Assembly: GCF_004343775.1 (NCBI RefSeq)
Contig: NZ_PTXL01000001.1
Span: 1,240,001 to 1,304,000, forward strand
DNA length: 64,000 nt
Reading direction: 5' to 3'
DNA from: Burkholderia sp. SRS-46
GTDB lineage: Bacteria; Pseudomonadota; Gammaproteobacteria; Burkholderiales; Burkholderiaceae
Shown: positions 43,915 to 53,686 of the stretch, in pieces
Position numbering within the stretch: position 1 is the stretch's first letter
Layout of the letters: each line of letters begins with the position of its first letter
The notes under the pieces: generated by a model
The model's database searches: none
The model's input: the letters and a program-made list of their open reading frames with translations, nothing else
Told to the model about the DNA's origin: nothing
Made by a program: the position numbers and the translations under genes

Positions 43915-46194
43915 ATGACAAATCGACGCGAAGTGCCAGGTATCAGGAAGTACGACGGGCCCGCCGGCGGTTGGGGCGCGCTTCGCGCCACGGCCGATGC
44001 CGTACGGACGCAGATGGACGCCATCGAGGCGCCGATCATCCTGATGCGCACCAACCAGCCCGACGGCTTCGACTGCCCCGGCTGCGCGTGGCCCGACAAG
44101 GAGCACAAGTCCACGTTCCAGTTCTGCGAGAACGGCGCGAAGGCCGTCACGTGGGAGGCGACGAGCAAGCGCGTGCCGCCCGAGTTCTTCGCGGCGAACA
44201 CCGTGTCGTCGCTGCTGCGCATGTCGGATTACGAGCTGGAGAACATGGGCCGGCTCACGCATCCGCTCGTCTACGATCGCGCCAGCGACACGTTCCGCGC
44301 GGTCGCGTGGGACGACGCGTTCGCGCGCATCGGCGAGGTGCTGCGCGGCCTGTCGCCCGAACAGGTCGAGTTCTACACGTCCGGCCGCGCGTCGAACGAA
44401 GCCGCGTACCTGTACCAGCTGTTCGCGCGCGAGTTCGGCACCAACAACTTCCCCGACTGCTCGAACATGTGCCACGAGCCGACCAGCGTCGGCCTGCCGC
44501 AATCGATCGGGATCGGCAAGGGCACGGTGTCGCTCGAGGATTTCGACCACTGCGAGCTGATCATCTCGATCGGCCACAATCCCGGCACGAACCACCCGCG
44601 GATGATGGGCACGCTGCACGAATGCTCGCGGCGCAACGTGCCGATCATCGTCTTCAATCCGCTGCGCGAGCGTGCGCTCGAACGCTTCGCGGATCCGCAG
44701 GACATGATCGAGATGGCGTCGTTCGGCTCGACGCGGATCGCGTCGACCTACTTCCAGGTCGACGCGGGCGGCGACGCGGCCGCGCTGAAAGGCATCATGA
44801 AGGCGCTGTTCGCGCTCGACGCCGAACAGGGCAACGTGCTGGACCGCGCGTTCATCGACGAGCACACCAGCGGGTTCGACGCGTTCTCGGCGGATCTCGA
44901 CACCACGTCGTGGGACGACATCGAGCGCGCGAGCGGGCTCAGCCAGGCGCAGCTCGAACAGGTCGCGATCGCGTACGCGAAATCGAATGCGACGATCGTC
45001 ACCTACGGGATGGGCGTCACGCAGCACAACAAGGGCACCGCCACCGTGCGCCTGATCGCCGACCTGCTGTTGCTGCGCGGCAACTTCGGCAAGCCCGGCG
45101 CCGGCATCTGCCCGCTGCGCGGCCATTCGAACGTGCAGGGCAACCGCACGGTCGGCATCACCGAGAAGCCGTCCGCCGACTTCCTGAAGAAGATCGAGGA
45201 CGTGCTCGGCTTCACCCCGCCGTCGCATCACGGCCACGACGCGGTGCAGACGATGCAGGCGATGGTCGCCGGCACCTCGAAGGCGCTGATCTGCCTCGGC
45301 GGCAACTTCGCGGTGGCGCTGCCCGATCCGGAGCAGTCGTTCCCGGCAATGGGCAAGCTCGACCTGAGCGTGCACATCGGCACCAAGCTCAATCGCTCGC
45401 ACCTGCTGGTCGCGAAGGAAACCTACGTGTTCCCGTGCCTCGGCCGCACCGAGCTCGACGTCCAGGCGGGCGGCGCGCAGTCGGTGACGGTGGAGGATTC
45501 GATGTCGATGGTGCACGCGTCGGCCGGCAAGCTGAAGCCCGCGTCCGAGCACCTGCGGTCGGAGCCCGCGATCGTCGCGGGCATGGCGCATGCGACGCTG
45601 CCGAACAGCAAGGTGCAGTGGCTCGACCTGATCGCCGACTACGACCGGATCCGCGACCTGATCGACAAGACGATTCCCGGCTTCGAGGCGTTCAACACGC
45701 GCATCCGCACGCCGGGCGGATTCCGCCTGCCGCTGCCGCCCACCGAGCGCGTGTGGCCGACGGCCACCGGCAAGGCGATGTTCTCGGTCTACAAGGGCGT
45801 GAAGGAAGACGCGGACGTGCTCGGCGCCGAGCAGGTGCTGCGCCTGATCACGCTGCGCAGCCACGACCAGTACAACACGACGATCTACGGGCTCGACGAC
45901 CGCTATCGCGGCGTGTTCGGACGGCGCGACGTGCTGTTCATGAACCCGGCGGACCTCGCGAAATACGGGCTCGAGCACGGCGATCTCGTCGACATCGAAA
46001 CGGTCGCGCCGTCGGGCCGGCCGCTGCGTCTCGAGAAGATCACCGCGATCGAGTACGACATCGCGCCGGGGTCGGTCGGTGCGTACTATCCGGAGGCGAA
46101 CGTGCTGGTGCCGCTCGACTACATCGACAAGGAAAGCGGCACGCCGTCGTACAAGTCGGTGCCGGTGCGGGTGATGCGCTCGGCCACCGTCTGA
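43915..46194 (+). CDS. FdhF/YdeP-family molybdopterin oxidoreductase
   Basis: Molybdopterin enzyme of 759 residues of the YdeP type, related to formate dehydrogenase alpha subunits. The N-terminus has the family's CPGCAWP pair (FDCPGCAWPDKEHKS) and a third Cys in FQFCENGAK; the molybdopterin parts follow (FYTSGRASNEAAYLYQL, NMCHEPTS, SIGHNPGTNHPRM, GMGVTQHNKGT, LLRGNFGKPGAGICPLRGHSNVQG) and a C-terminal cap (LITLRSHDQYNTTIYGLDDRYRGVFGRR). The substrate is not known for the family; YdeP is linked to acid resistance in E. coli. FdhD and moe/moa genes lie 4-8 kb downstream. Confidence 0.88.
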   Translation: MTNRREVPGIRKYDGPAGGWGALRATADAVRTQMDAIEAPIILMRTNQPDGFDCPGCAWPDKEHKSTFQFCENGAKAVTWEATSKRVPPEFFAANTVSSLLRMSDYELENMGRLTHPLVYDRASDTFRAVAWDDAFARIGEVLRGLSPEQVEFYTSGRASNEAAYLYQLFAREFGTNNFPDCSNMCHEPTSVGLPQSIGIGKGTVSLEDFDHCELIISIGHNPGTNHPRMMGTLHECSRRNVPIIVFNPLRERALERFADPQDMIEMASFGSTRIASTYFQVDAGGDAAALKGIMKALFALDAEQGNVLDRAFIDEHTSGFDAFSADLDTTSWDDIERASGLSQAQLEQVAIAYAKSNATIVTYGMGVTQHNKGTATVRLIADLLLLRGNFGKPGAGICPLRGHSNVQGNRTVGITEKPSADFLKKIEDVLGFTPPSHHGHDAVQTMQAMVAGTSKALICLGGNFAVALPDPEQSFPAMGKLDLSVHIGTKLNRSHLLVAKETYVFPCLGRTELDVQAGGAQSVTVEDSMSMVHASAGKLKPASEHLRSEPAIVAGMAHATLPNSKVQWLDLIADYDRIRDLIDKTIPGFEAFNTRIRTPGGFRLPLPPTERVWPTATGKAMFSVYKGVKEDADVLGAEQVLRLITLRSHDQYNTTIYGLDDRYRGVFGRRDVLFMNPADLAKYGLEHGDLVDIETVAPSGRPLRLEKITAIEYDIAPGSVGAYYPEANVLVPLDYIDKESGTPSYKSVPVRVMRSATV

Positions 46195-46241
46195 CGACGG
46201 ACGGCGCGCGGCACGGGTGCGAGCCCGTGCCGTGCACGTGA

Positions 46242-46273
46242 AAATGGCGCGTCAATCGACGCGCCATTTCTTT
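46242..46273. terminator. Bidirectional terminator between convergent genes
   Basis: Perfect 12-bp inverted repeat AAATGGCGCGTC / GACGCGCCATTT, loop AATC, followed by CTTTT. It lies between the rightward YdeP-like gene and the leftward bestrophin gene. A second hairpin without T-run (46210-46231, GGCACGGG / CCCGTGCC) stands just before it. Confidence 0.85.
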
Positions 46274-46313
46274 TGCGTATTGCGTATTGCGCACCGCGGT
46301 GCGGCCAATCCGA

Positions 46314-47234
46314 TCAAGTCAGCTGGTAAGTCTCCGTCGGCGCGACTTCCTTCGGCAGCTCGGCGCCGCACAGCTCGAGCACCGAGCGTTCGATCGTCCG
46401 GGCCATCGCGTCGAGCGCGAGCGCATTGGGCGCGGTGCTGAACGGCTCGGCCACTTCGTTCGCGATCGCTTCGAGCGCGATCAACGTATACGAAATGAAC
46501 ACGCAGATCAGCGGCGTGAAGAATTCCGTCGAATCGACGAGGCCGAACGGCAGCAGCACGCAATACGCATAGACGGTGCGATGCAGCAGCACGCTGTACG
46601 CGAACGGGATCGGCGTCGACGCGATCCGCTCGCAGCCGCCCACCGCGTCGCCGAGATGATTGAGCTGCGCATCGAACATCCACGTCGTGACGTCGGGGCC
46701 GGCCGTGCGGCCCTGCATCCGCAGCAGGTTGCCGCGGATCTCGTCGAGCAGCGCGACCGGCTTGTAGGCCTTGCCGCACAGCGCGTCGGCGCGCGCGCGC
46801 CCGAGGATGCGCGTCAGGTCCTCGGCCGGATCGGTATGGCGCAACTGGTGCTTCAATGCATAGACGAATGCGATCAGCAAGTCGGTGGTCTGGTTGCGCT
46901 CGGCCGCGTCGACGTGCTCGGGCAGATAGCGGCGCATCTGCGAGGTCAGCGCGCGCGACGCGATAAGCACGTTGCCCCACAGGTGGCGCGCCTCCTTGAA
47001 GCGCTCGAAGCTCGCGTTGTTGCGAAACGCGAGAAAGATCGCGAGCGCGAGGCCGAACAGCGTGAACGGCGCCGTGTTCAGCGGAATCTTCTCGCCGAAG
47101 ATGCGGCCGTTCGTGAAGACCGCCAGCGTACTGACGATCGCCATGAAAACGAGCTGCGGAATGATCGATTGCAATACCGAGCCGTTCCACACGAACAGCA
47201 TCTGCAACCAGTTTTGTCTCGGTCTGACGATCAT
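46314..47234 (-). CDS. Bestrophin-family membrane channel protein
   Basis: Inner-membrane protein of 306 residues of the bestrophin/UPF0187 (YneE) family, pentameric ion channels. Landmarks: a basic N-terminus (IVRPRQNWLQMLFVWNGSVL), two N-terminal helices, LAIFLAFRNNASFERFKEARHLWGN, and near the C-terminus the helices IPFAYSVLLHRTVYAYCVLLPF and TPLICVFISYTLIALEAIANEVAEPF, with the acidic segment that follows. Bacterial members conduct sodium or chloride; which applies here is not visible. It is leftward and separated from the bd oxidase genes by a terminator. Confidence 0.88.
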   Translation of the reverse strand: MIVRPRQNWLQMLFVWNGSVLQSIIPQLVFMAIVSTLAVFTNGRIFGEKIPLNTAPFTLFGLALAIFLAFRNNASFERFKEARHLWGNVLIASRALTSQMRRYLPEHVDAAERNQTTDLLIAFVYALKHQLRHTDPAEDLTRILGRARADALCGKAYKPVALLDEIRGNLLRMQGRTAGPDVTTWMFDAQLNHLGDAVGGCERIASTPIPFAYSVLLHRTVYAYCVLLPFGLVDSTEFFTPLICVFISYTLIALEAIANEVAEPFSTAPNALALDAMARTIERSVLELCGAELPKEVAPTETYQLT

Positions 47235-47285
47235 GATGTGTCTCTGCGGGCCGCGCCGCGGCCGCGTTGCCCCTGCGTAACGAAA

Positions 47286-47308
47286 CCGGCCCCGCGGGGC
47301 GGGGCCGG
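47286..47308 (-). terminator. Terminator of the bd oxidase operon
   Basis: Perfect 10-bp GC stem (CCGGCCCCGC / GCGGGGCCGG) with a 3-nt loop; on the minus strand it is followed by TTTCG. It lies 68 nt after the subunit II stop. Confidence 0.75.
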
Positions 47309-47375
47309 ATTGCTGGTGTCGCGAGGTCCGGCCGTTTCGGCGCGGGCCCCGTGGAACTGCCTGCGCCTGCCGGCG

Positions 47376-48383
47376 TCAGTGGTGGTAGCCGTCCCCTTCG
47401 CGCACCTTGCCGCGGAACACCCGGTATTGCATCGCGTTGTAGACCAGGATGATCGGCAGCACGATCACCGTGCCGACCAGCGCGAACAGCTGGCTCGAAT
47501 GGCTCGACGAGGCGTCCCAGATCGTCAGCGACGGCGGCACGATGTTCGGCCAGATGCTGATGATGAGGCCCGTGTAGCCGAGGAAGCAGATCGCGAGCGT
47601 CAGCAGGAACGGCGTCGCCTCGTGCTTGCGGTTCACGGTGTGGAAGATGCCCCACACGCAGGCGAGCACCAGCACCGGCACCGGCGCGAACCAGATCAGG
47701 TCGCCGCTGCCGAACCAGCGGTGCGCGACGGCCGGCAGGCCGGCCACGGTCCACAGGCTGACGATCAGGATCGCGCCGAGCAACACGCCCGTCAGCGGCT
47801 TCATCAGCAGGCGCATCTTGCGCTGCAACTCGCCGTCGACCTTCAGGATCAGCCAGCCGCAGCCGAGCGCCGCATAGGTGGCGAGCACGCCGAGCCCGCA
47901 GAACAGGCTGAACGGCGACAGCCAGTCGAACGGGCCGCCGACGAAGCGGCCGTCCGCGATCTTGATCCCCTGCAGCAGCGAGCCGAGCACGATGCCCTGG
48001 CAGAACGCCGCGAGCGCGGAGCCGCCGATGAACGCGAGATCCCACAGATGCTGCGTGCGAGTCGCCTTCGCGCGCAGTTCGAACGCCGCGCCGCGGAAGA
48101 TCAGGCCGACCACCATCAGGATCAGCGGCAGGTAATTCGCCGGCAGGAGCGTCGAATACACGACCGGAAACGCGCCGTACAGCCCCGCTCCGCCGAGCAC
48201 GAGGAACGTCTCGTTGCCGTCCCACACCGGCGCGACCGTGTCGAGCATCACCTGCCGCTCGGCTTTCGCGTCGAAGAACGGAAACAGCAGGCCGATGCCG
48301 AGGTCGAAGCCGTCCAGCGCCACGTAGATGAACACGCCGAGCCCGATGATCGCGGCCCAGATGACAGGAAGATCGATATGCAT
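47376..48383 (-). CDS. cydB: Cytochrome bd-type ubiquinol oxidase subunit II
   Basis: Membrane subunit of 335 residues with about eight helices. It opens with LPVIWAAIIGLGVFIYVALDGFDLGIGLLFPF, the conserved start of the family, and has MLDTVAPVWDGNETFLVLGGAGLYGAFP and the GxxxFxxxxLxP-like LYNAMQYRVF end. It pairs with subunit I, whose gene ends 10 nt upstream on the minus strand. The pair reduces oxygen with ubiquinol in the cytoplasmic membrane. The short-loop subunit I suggests the cyanide-insensitive (CioB) branch, so cioB is an alternative name. Confidence 0.93.
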   Translation of the reverse strand: MHIDLPVIWAAIIGLGVFIYVALDGFDLGIGLLFPFFDAKAERQVMLDTVAPVWDGNETFLVLGGAGLYGAFPVVYSTLLPANYLPLILMVVGLIFRGAAFELRAKATRTQHLWDLAFIGGSALAAFCQGIVLGSLLQGIKIADGRFVGGPFDWLSPFSLFCGLGVLATYAALGCGWLILKVDGELQRKMRLLMKPLTGVLLGAILIVSLWTVAGLPAVAHRWFGSGDLIWFAPVPVLVLACVWGIFHTVNRKHEATPFLLTLAICFLGYTGLIISIWPNIVPPSLTIWDASSSHSSQLFALVGTVIVLPIILVYNAMQYRVFRGKVREGDGYHH

Positions 48384-48393
48384 GGCTGGCTCC

Positions 48394-49794
48394 TTATTCC
48401 GCTTCGGTGACGTCCAGCGGCGTGGACAGCGCGCTCTTGCGCAGCCCCGGGTGCCGGTGCAGTTCGATGTACCCGGCGTTCGCCGCCGGCCCGCGATTCA
48501 TCAGTTTCAACATGTAGTACACACCCGTCCCGAATACGAGGAAATACACCACCACGAAGATCAGCAGCGACACGCCGACCTGCTGCGCATCGAGCGGCGC
48601 GACCGAATCGATCGTGCGCAGCACGCCGTAGACCGTCCACGGCTGCCGGCCGACCTCGGTCGTGATCCAGCCGGCGAGCAGCGCGACGATGCCCGACGGC
48701 CCCATGCCCAGCACGAACCACTGGAACCAGCGCGTTTCATACAGGCGTCCGCCCTTTCGCAGCAGCAGGCCGAGCAGCGCGGTCAGCAGCATCAGCATGC
48801 CGAGGCCCGCCATGATCCGGAACGTCCAGAAGATGATCGTCGAGTTCGGGCGGTCCTGCGGCGGGAACTCCTTCAGCCCGCGAATCTCGCCGTCCCAGCT
48901 GTGCGTGAGGATCAGGCTGCCGAGGTGCGGCACCTGCACCGCGTAGCGGGTCGTTTCCGCCTTCATGTCCGGGATGCCGAACAGGTTGAGCGCGGTGCCG
49001 CCCTTCTCGGTTTCCCACAGCCCTTCGATCGCCGCGATCTTCGCCGGCTGGTGCTGGCGCGTGTTGAGGCCGTGCGCGTCGCCGATCACGATCTGCACCG
49101 GCGCCAGCAACAGCAGCATCCACAGCGCCATCGAGAAGCTGCGCTTGACCGGCTCGTCGCGGCGGCCGCGCAGCAGGTGCCAGGCGCCGCATGCGGCGAC
49201 GATGAAGCCCGCGACGATGAATGCCGCGATCGTCATGTGCAGCAGGCGGTACGGGAACGACGGGTTGAACACGATCTTGAACCAGTCGACCGGCACGACG
49301 ATGCCGTTCTGGATCGCATAGCCCTGCGGCGTCTGCATGAAGCTGTTCGACGACAGGATCCAGAACGTCGAGATCAGCGTGCCGAGCGCGACCATCAGCG
49401 TCGCGAAGAAATGCGCGCGCGGGCTCACGCGGTTCCAGCCGAACAGCATCACGCCGAGGAAGCCGGCTTCGAGGAAGAACGCCGTCAATACTTCATACGT
49501 CAGCAGCGGCCCGGTGATGTTGCCGGCGATGCGGGAAAACCCGCTCCAGTTCGTGCCGAACTCGTAGGCCATCACGACGCCGGACACGACGCCCATGCCG
49601 AAGCCGACCGCGAAGACCTTCGACCAAAACTGGAACATCGATTTGTACGCGGCGTCCCCCGTTGCGAGCCAGCGCCATTCGAGCACCGCGAGAAAACTCG
49701 CCATGCCGATGCTGATTGCGGGGAACACGATATGAAAGGACACCGTGAACGCGAACTGAAGTCGCGCCAGGTGGAAGGCATCGAAGATTTCCAT
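48394..49794 (-). CDS. cydA: Cytochrome bd-type ubiquinol oxidase subunit I (short Q-loop, CIO type)
   Basis: Heme-carrying subunit of 466 residues. Landmarks: ARLQFAFTVSFHIVFPAISIG with H21 as the probable heme b595 ligand, YEFGTNWSGFSR, LLHMTIAAF, the quinol-binding region GDAHGLNTRQHQPAKIAAIEG, and GWITTEVGRQPW. E. coli CydA is about 520 residues; the shorter region after AIEGLWETEKG agrees with the short Q-loop of cyanide-insensitive oxidases (CioA). ATG 49794 begins the conserved MEIFDAFHLARLQF; the longer open frame upstream is not conserved. No CydX gene follows the operon. Confidence 0.93.
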   Translation of the reverse strand: MEIFDAFHLARLQFAFTVSFHIVFPAISIGMASFLAVLEWRWLATGDAAYKSMFQFWSKVFAVGFGMGVVSGVVMAYEFGTNWSGFSRIAGNITGPLLTYEVLTAFFLEAGFLGVMLFGWNRVSPRAHFFATLMVALGTLISTFWILSSNSFMQTPQGYAIQNGIVVPVDWFKIVFNPSFPYRLLHMTIAAFIVAGFIVAACGAWHLLRGRRDEPVKRSFSMALWMLLLLAPVQIVIGDAHGLNTRQHQPAKIAAIEGLWETEKGGTALNLFGIPDMKAETTRYAVQVPHLGSLILTHSWDGEIRGLKEFPPQDRPNSTIIFWTFRIMAGLGMLMLLTALLGLLLRKGGRLYETRWFQWFVLGMGPSGIVALLAGWITTEVGRQPWTVYGVLRTIDSVAPLDAQQVGVSLLIFVVVYFLVFGTGVYYMLKLMNRGPAANAGYIELHRHPGLRKSALSTPLDVTEAE

Positions 49795-50236
49795 GACCGT
49801 AGTGTGCTCGTGGTTGTAAAGACGTCCGCCCGAAGCAGGCAACCCCGCGACGGTTCGACCGTCGCACCTGCGTGCCGACCCAGCGATCACATGTGAATCG
49901 CATCGCACCGACAACGAAGCGAGTCGACGATATCGCGTTTCGAACGGCACCCGCAATCAATCGCGCGCCCCGGCGAACTGTGCTCGTTGGCCCCCTGACG
50001 ATGTGTACATGTAAAACACACACACCTCGCATCGCGCCCGCCAGCTGTACTGCTTTTCCGGGCGCGAGGCTGTACACGCGCGGTGCGGCCGAACCCTCGT
50101 AAGCTTGGCCTCAGTCCGGATTCCCGGCGCTCGAACGCACGCGCTTCGCACGCCACGGTTTCCACCATCATCCGCCGGCCTTGCGTGCGTCCGACATGAC
50201 GCTCGCCGCGGCCGGCGCCGTCGAGAGGATTCCTTC
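49795..50236. other. Divergent intergenic region between bd oxidase and fdhD operons
   Basis: 442 bases without a gene. It should carry the leftward promoter of the oxidase operon and the rightward promoter of fdhD. A GAGAGGA ribosome site is visible just before fdhD. No recognisable Anr/FNR box was found by eye. Confidence 0.4.
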
Positions 50237-51079
50237 ATGCAGCCATGCGCCCTCCCCGTCGAGCCGACCGGCAGCATCGCGCGCGACGTGACGCGCCATC
50301 GTCGCGGCGAGTTCGCGCGCGTCACCGACCGCGTGGTCGAGGAGCGCCCGGTCGCGCTCGTGTTCAACGACATCTCGCATGCGGTGATGATGGCGACGCC
50401 GATCGACCTCGACGTGTTCGGCCTCGGCTTCGCGCTCAGCGAAGGCATCGTCGAACGCGCATCGGACGTCTTCGACATCGAGAGCGAATGCACGGCGGCG
50501 AGCGCCGTGGTGCGCCTCACCGTGTCGCAGCGCGCCTTCATGGCGCTGAAGGAGCGGCGACGCGCGCTGGCCGGCCGCACCGGCTGCGGCGTGTGCGGGA
50601 TCGAGAGCATCGCGCAGCTCGACCTGCATCCGCCGCGCATCCGCCATGCGGGCGCGGCGGCCGGCATCGGCGCCGACGCGCTCGAGCGTGCCGCGTGCGC
50701 ACTGCCCGCGCACCAGGTGCTGATGCGCGACACCGGCGGCATCCATGCGGCCGCGTGGTGCAGCCGCGACGGCGAGGTGCGCGACGTATTCGAGGACGTC
50801 GGCCGCCATAACGCGCTCGACAAGCTGATCGGCCATCTCGCGCGGCGCCGCGCCGATACGCGCGACGGCTTCGTGTTCCTGTCGAGCCGCGCGAGCTACG
50901 AGCTGGTCCGCAAGGCCGCGCGCCTCGACATCCCGATGGTCGCGACGATCTCCGCGCCGACCTCGCTTGCGATCGACGTCGCGCGCGAGGCCGGCATCCG
51001 GCTGCTCGGCTTCTGCCGCGGCGACGGCTTCGTCGAATACGCCGCGCCGGCCGACGCGCCCGCCTCGCTTGAACTGTGA
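50237..51079 (+). CDS. fdhD: Formate dehydrogenase accessory sulfurtransferase FdhD
   Basis: Protein of 280 residues that passes sulfur from IscS to the molybdenum cofactor before insertion into formate-dehydrogenase-like enzymes. The catalytic CxxC pair is C117/C120 in TGCGVCGIES, and the family landmarks VFNDISHAVMMATP, FALSEGIV, DVGRHNALDKLIG and SSRASYELVRKAA are clear. ATG 50237 is set by GAGAGGA 8 nt upstream. The probable client in this window is the YdeP-like enzyme at 43915. moeA begins 8 nt after the stop. Confidence 0.95.
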   Translation: MQPCALPVEPTGSIARDVTRHRRGEFARVTDRVVEERPVALVFNDISHAVMMATPIDLDVFGLGFALSEGIVERASDVFDIESECTAASAVVRLTVSQRAFMALKERRRALAGRTGCGVCGIESIAQLDLHPPRIRHAGAAAGIGADALERAACALPAHQVLMRDTGGIHAAAWCSRDGEVRDVFEDVGRHNALDKLIGHLARRRADTRDGFVFLSSRASYELVRKAARLDIPMVATISAPTSLAIDVAREAGIRLLGFCRGDGFVEYAAPADAPASLEL

Positions 51080-51086
51080 CCCCGCC

Positions 51087-52301
51087 ATGACCCGACCGAT
51101 CGATTTCGATACCGCACAGCAGCACTTCGCGCACGCGTTCGCGCGGCCGCTCGCCCGCACGTCCATCCCGACCGCCGAGGCGGCGGGCCGCGTGCTGGCC
51201 ACGCCGCTCGACGCGGTGCTCGACCAGCCGAGCGCCGACCACAGCGCGATGGACGGCTACGCGGTGCGTTACGCGGATCTCGCGCACGGCGAGCCGCTGC
51301 CCGTCGCGCAGCGCTGCTATGCGGGCGACGCGCCGCGGCCGCTCGCGCCCCGCACGGCCGCCCGCATCTTCACCGGCGGCCTGATTCCGCCCGGCGCGGA
51401 TACGGTGGTCATGCAGGAAAGCGCGCGCGAACAGGACGGCCACGTGACGTTCGACGACGGCGCGCGGGCCGGCACGCACATCCGCCGCCGCGGCGAGGAA
51501 GTGCGCGCGGGCCAGATGCTGATTCCCGCCGGCGTGCGCCTGCGGGCCGCGCACGTCGGGATGATCGCGTCGCAAGGGATCGCGTCCGTCGACGTGGTGC
51601 CGGTGCTGCGCGTCGGCATCCTGACGACCGGCGACGAACTCGTCGCGTGCGGCCATGCGCGGCTGCCGCAGCAGATCTACAACAGCAACGCGCCGATGCT
51701 GGCCGCGCTGGTCGCGGGCACCGGCGCACGCGTCAGCCGCAGCGCGCATGCGCGCGACACGGCGGCCGCGATCGACGATGCGCTGCGCGACATGCGCGCG
51801 CATTGCGACCTGCTCATCTGTGTCGGCGGCGCGTCGGTCGGCGACAAGGATCTGGTGCGCCCCGCGCTGGGCGCGCTCGGCGCGTCGTTCGTGCTGTCCG
51901 GCGTGCGCATGAAGCCCGGCAAGCCGGTCGCGCTCGCGCGGCTCGACAGCATGCCGGTGGTGCTGCTGCCCGGCAATCCGGGCGCCGCGCTGACCACCTT
52001 CGCACTGTTCGTGACGCCGCTGATCCGCTGCCTGCAAGGCCGCGACGATCGCCTGCCGGCGACGCCGTGGCTGCCGCTCGACGCCGACGTCGAAGCGGAC
52101 GACGCGCGCGAGCGCTTCATGCGGGTGCGCTGCGACCTCGCACTGAACGGCCTGCCGGTGCTCGACGCGCTGCGCGAGCAAGGCGCCGGCACGCTGCTGT
52201 CGCTCGCGGAAGCGGGCGGCGTCGCACGGCTGCCGGCCGGCCGCGCGGTCGCATGCGGCGACGCGGTGCCGTACTACGACTTCGCGCAATGGCTCGCGTG
52301 A
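51087..52301 (+). CDS. moeA: Molybdopterin molybdenumtransferase MoeA
   Basis: Protein of 404 residues that inserts molybdenum into adenylylated molybdopterin. Landmarks: DHSAMDGYAVR, the domain III motif LTTGDELV with YNSNAPML, GGASVGDKDLVRPAL, and VVLLPGNPGAALTTFALFVTPLIRCL. ATG 51087 is 8 nt after fdhD and probably co-transcribed. A 229-base gap follows before moaA, which may hold an internal promoter. Confidence 0.95.
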   Translation: MTRPIDFDTAQQHFAHAFARPLARTSIPTAEAAGRVLATPLDAVLDQPSADHSAMDGYAVRYADLAHGEPLPVAQRCYAGDAPRPLAPRTAARIFTGGLIPPGADTVVMQESAREQDGHVTFDDGARAGTHIRRRGEEVRAGQMLIPAGVRLRAAHVGMIASQGIASVDVVPVLRVGILTTGDELVACGHARLPQQIYNSNAPMLAALVAGTGARVSRSAHARDTAAAIDDALRDMRAHCDLLICVGGASVGDKDLVRPALGALGASFVLSGVRMKPGKPVALARLDSMPVVLLPGNPGAALTTFALFVTPLIRCLQGRDDRLPATPWLPLDADVEADDARERFMRVRCDLALNGLPVLDALREQGAGTLLSLAEAGGVARLPAGRAVACGDAVPYYDFAQWLA

Positions 52302-52530
52302 CGGCCGCCCGCGCGCGCCTGCTGCAATGCGGCGCAGAGCACGCGCGCTGTGCTCTGCGCGGCCAACTGTATTCCTGCAATTCGGCCCGGATTGTGTCTC
52401 GGCCGCGCGATTCCGGCGGACTATCCTCCGGCATGGAGCCTGTCACGGCTGCCGCGCGGCTGGTGCGACGCGGCATGCGAACCGTCGACGGCGCCGCCCC
52501 TCCCACCCTGCGCAGGCCAACGGACAGATC

Positions 52531-53640
52531 GTGAACGTCATCGACTCCGTCACGCCGACCCACGCCGCGGCAAGCCGCGACGCGTCGGCCAGCGAATCAC
52601 CCGGCATCGTCGACACGCTCCAGCGGCCGCTGCGCGACCTGCGGCTGTCCGTCATCGATCAATGCAATTTCCGCTGCACGTACTGCATGCCGCGCGAAAG
52701 CTTCGATGCCGATTACGCATTCATGCCGTCGTCCGAGCGCCTGTCGTTCGACCAGCTGACCCGCATCGCGCGCGCGTTCGTCGCGCTCGGCGTCGAGAAG
52801 ATCCGCCTGACCGGCGGCGAGCCGCTGCTGCGGCGCGGCCTCGAAACGCTGGTCGAATCGCTCGCGTCGCTGACGACCGTCGACGGCAAGCCGGTCGAGA
52901 TCGCGCTGACCACCAACGGCTCGCTGCTCGCCGCGAAGGCGCGCGCGCTGCGCGACGCGGGGCTCGGGCGCGTGACCGTGAGCCTCGACGCGATCGACGA
53001 CGCGGTGTTCCGCCGGATGAGCGACGTCGACCTGCCGGTGGCGCGCATCCTCGACGGCATCGAGGCCGCGCAGGCCGTCGGGCTCGCGCCCGTCAAGGTC
53101 AACGCGGTGATCGAGCGCGGCGTCAACGACAGCCAGCTGCTGCCGCTCGTGCGCGCATTCCGCCACACCGGCGTCGCGGTGCGCTTCATCGAGTACATGG
53201 ATGTCGGCGGCGCGCAGTACTGGGCGACCGACAAGGTCGTCACCGCGGCGCAGATGCGCGGGATCATCGAAACCGCGTACCCGCTGCTGCCGTGCGGCGA
53301 CGACGCGAACGCGCACGCCGGCACCGCCATCCACTATCGCCACGCCGACGGCGGCGGCGATGTCGGTTTCATCGCAAGCGTCTCGCATCCGTTCTGCGGC
53401 ACCTGCACGCGCGCGCGCGTCTCCGCCGACGGCCAGCTGTACACCTGCCTGTTCGCGACACAAGGCACCGATCTGCGGCCGTGGCTCGACGCCACGGCGC
53501 CGCTCGCGCCGCTGACCGGCGCGATCCGCGACCGCTGGCTGCGCCGTGACGACCGCTACTCCGAACTGCGTTCGGCGCACCGCGCGCGGCGAACCGGCAA
53601 GACTTATCCGACGGTCCGCATGTCGCTCGTCGGCGGCTGA
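52531..53640 (+). CDS. moaA: GTP 3',8-cyclase MoaA
   Basis: Radical-SAM enzyme of 369 residues that starts molybdopterin synthesis from GTP. The SAM cluster motif is CNFRCTYC (C45, C49, C52), the second cluster lies in PFCGTCTRARVSADGQLYTC, and the protein ends in VGG, the conserved C-terminal GG. The start is taken as GTG 52531, about 30 residues longer than the conserved core (which begins near LQRPLRDLRLSVID); a start further in cannot be excluded. Confidence 0.94.
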   Translation: MNVIDSVTPTHAAASRDASASESPGIVDTLQRPLRDLRLSVIDQCNFRCTYCMPRESFDADYAFMPSSERLSFDQLTRIARAFVALGVEKIRLTGGEPLLRRGLETLVESLASLTTVDGKPVEIALTTNGSLLAAKARALRDAGLGRVTVSLDAIDDAVFRRMSDVDLPVARILDGIEAAQAVGLAPVKVNAVIERGVNDSQLLPLVRAFRHTGVAVRFIEYMDVGGAQYWATDKVVTAAQMRGIIETAYPLLPCGDDANAHAGTAIHYRHADGGGDVGFIASVSHPFCGTCTRARVSADGQLYTCLFATQGTDLRPWLDATAPLAPLTGAIRDRWLRRDDRYSELRSAHRARRTGKTYPTVRMSLVGG

Positions 53641-53686
53641 GGCACGGCAGAGCGATGCAAGACGACCCGCCCCCTGGAGAACAGTC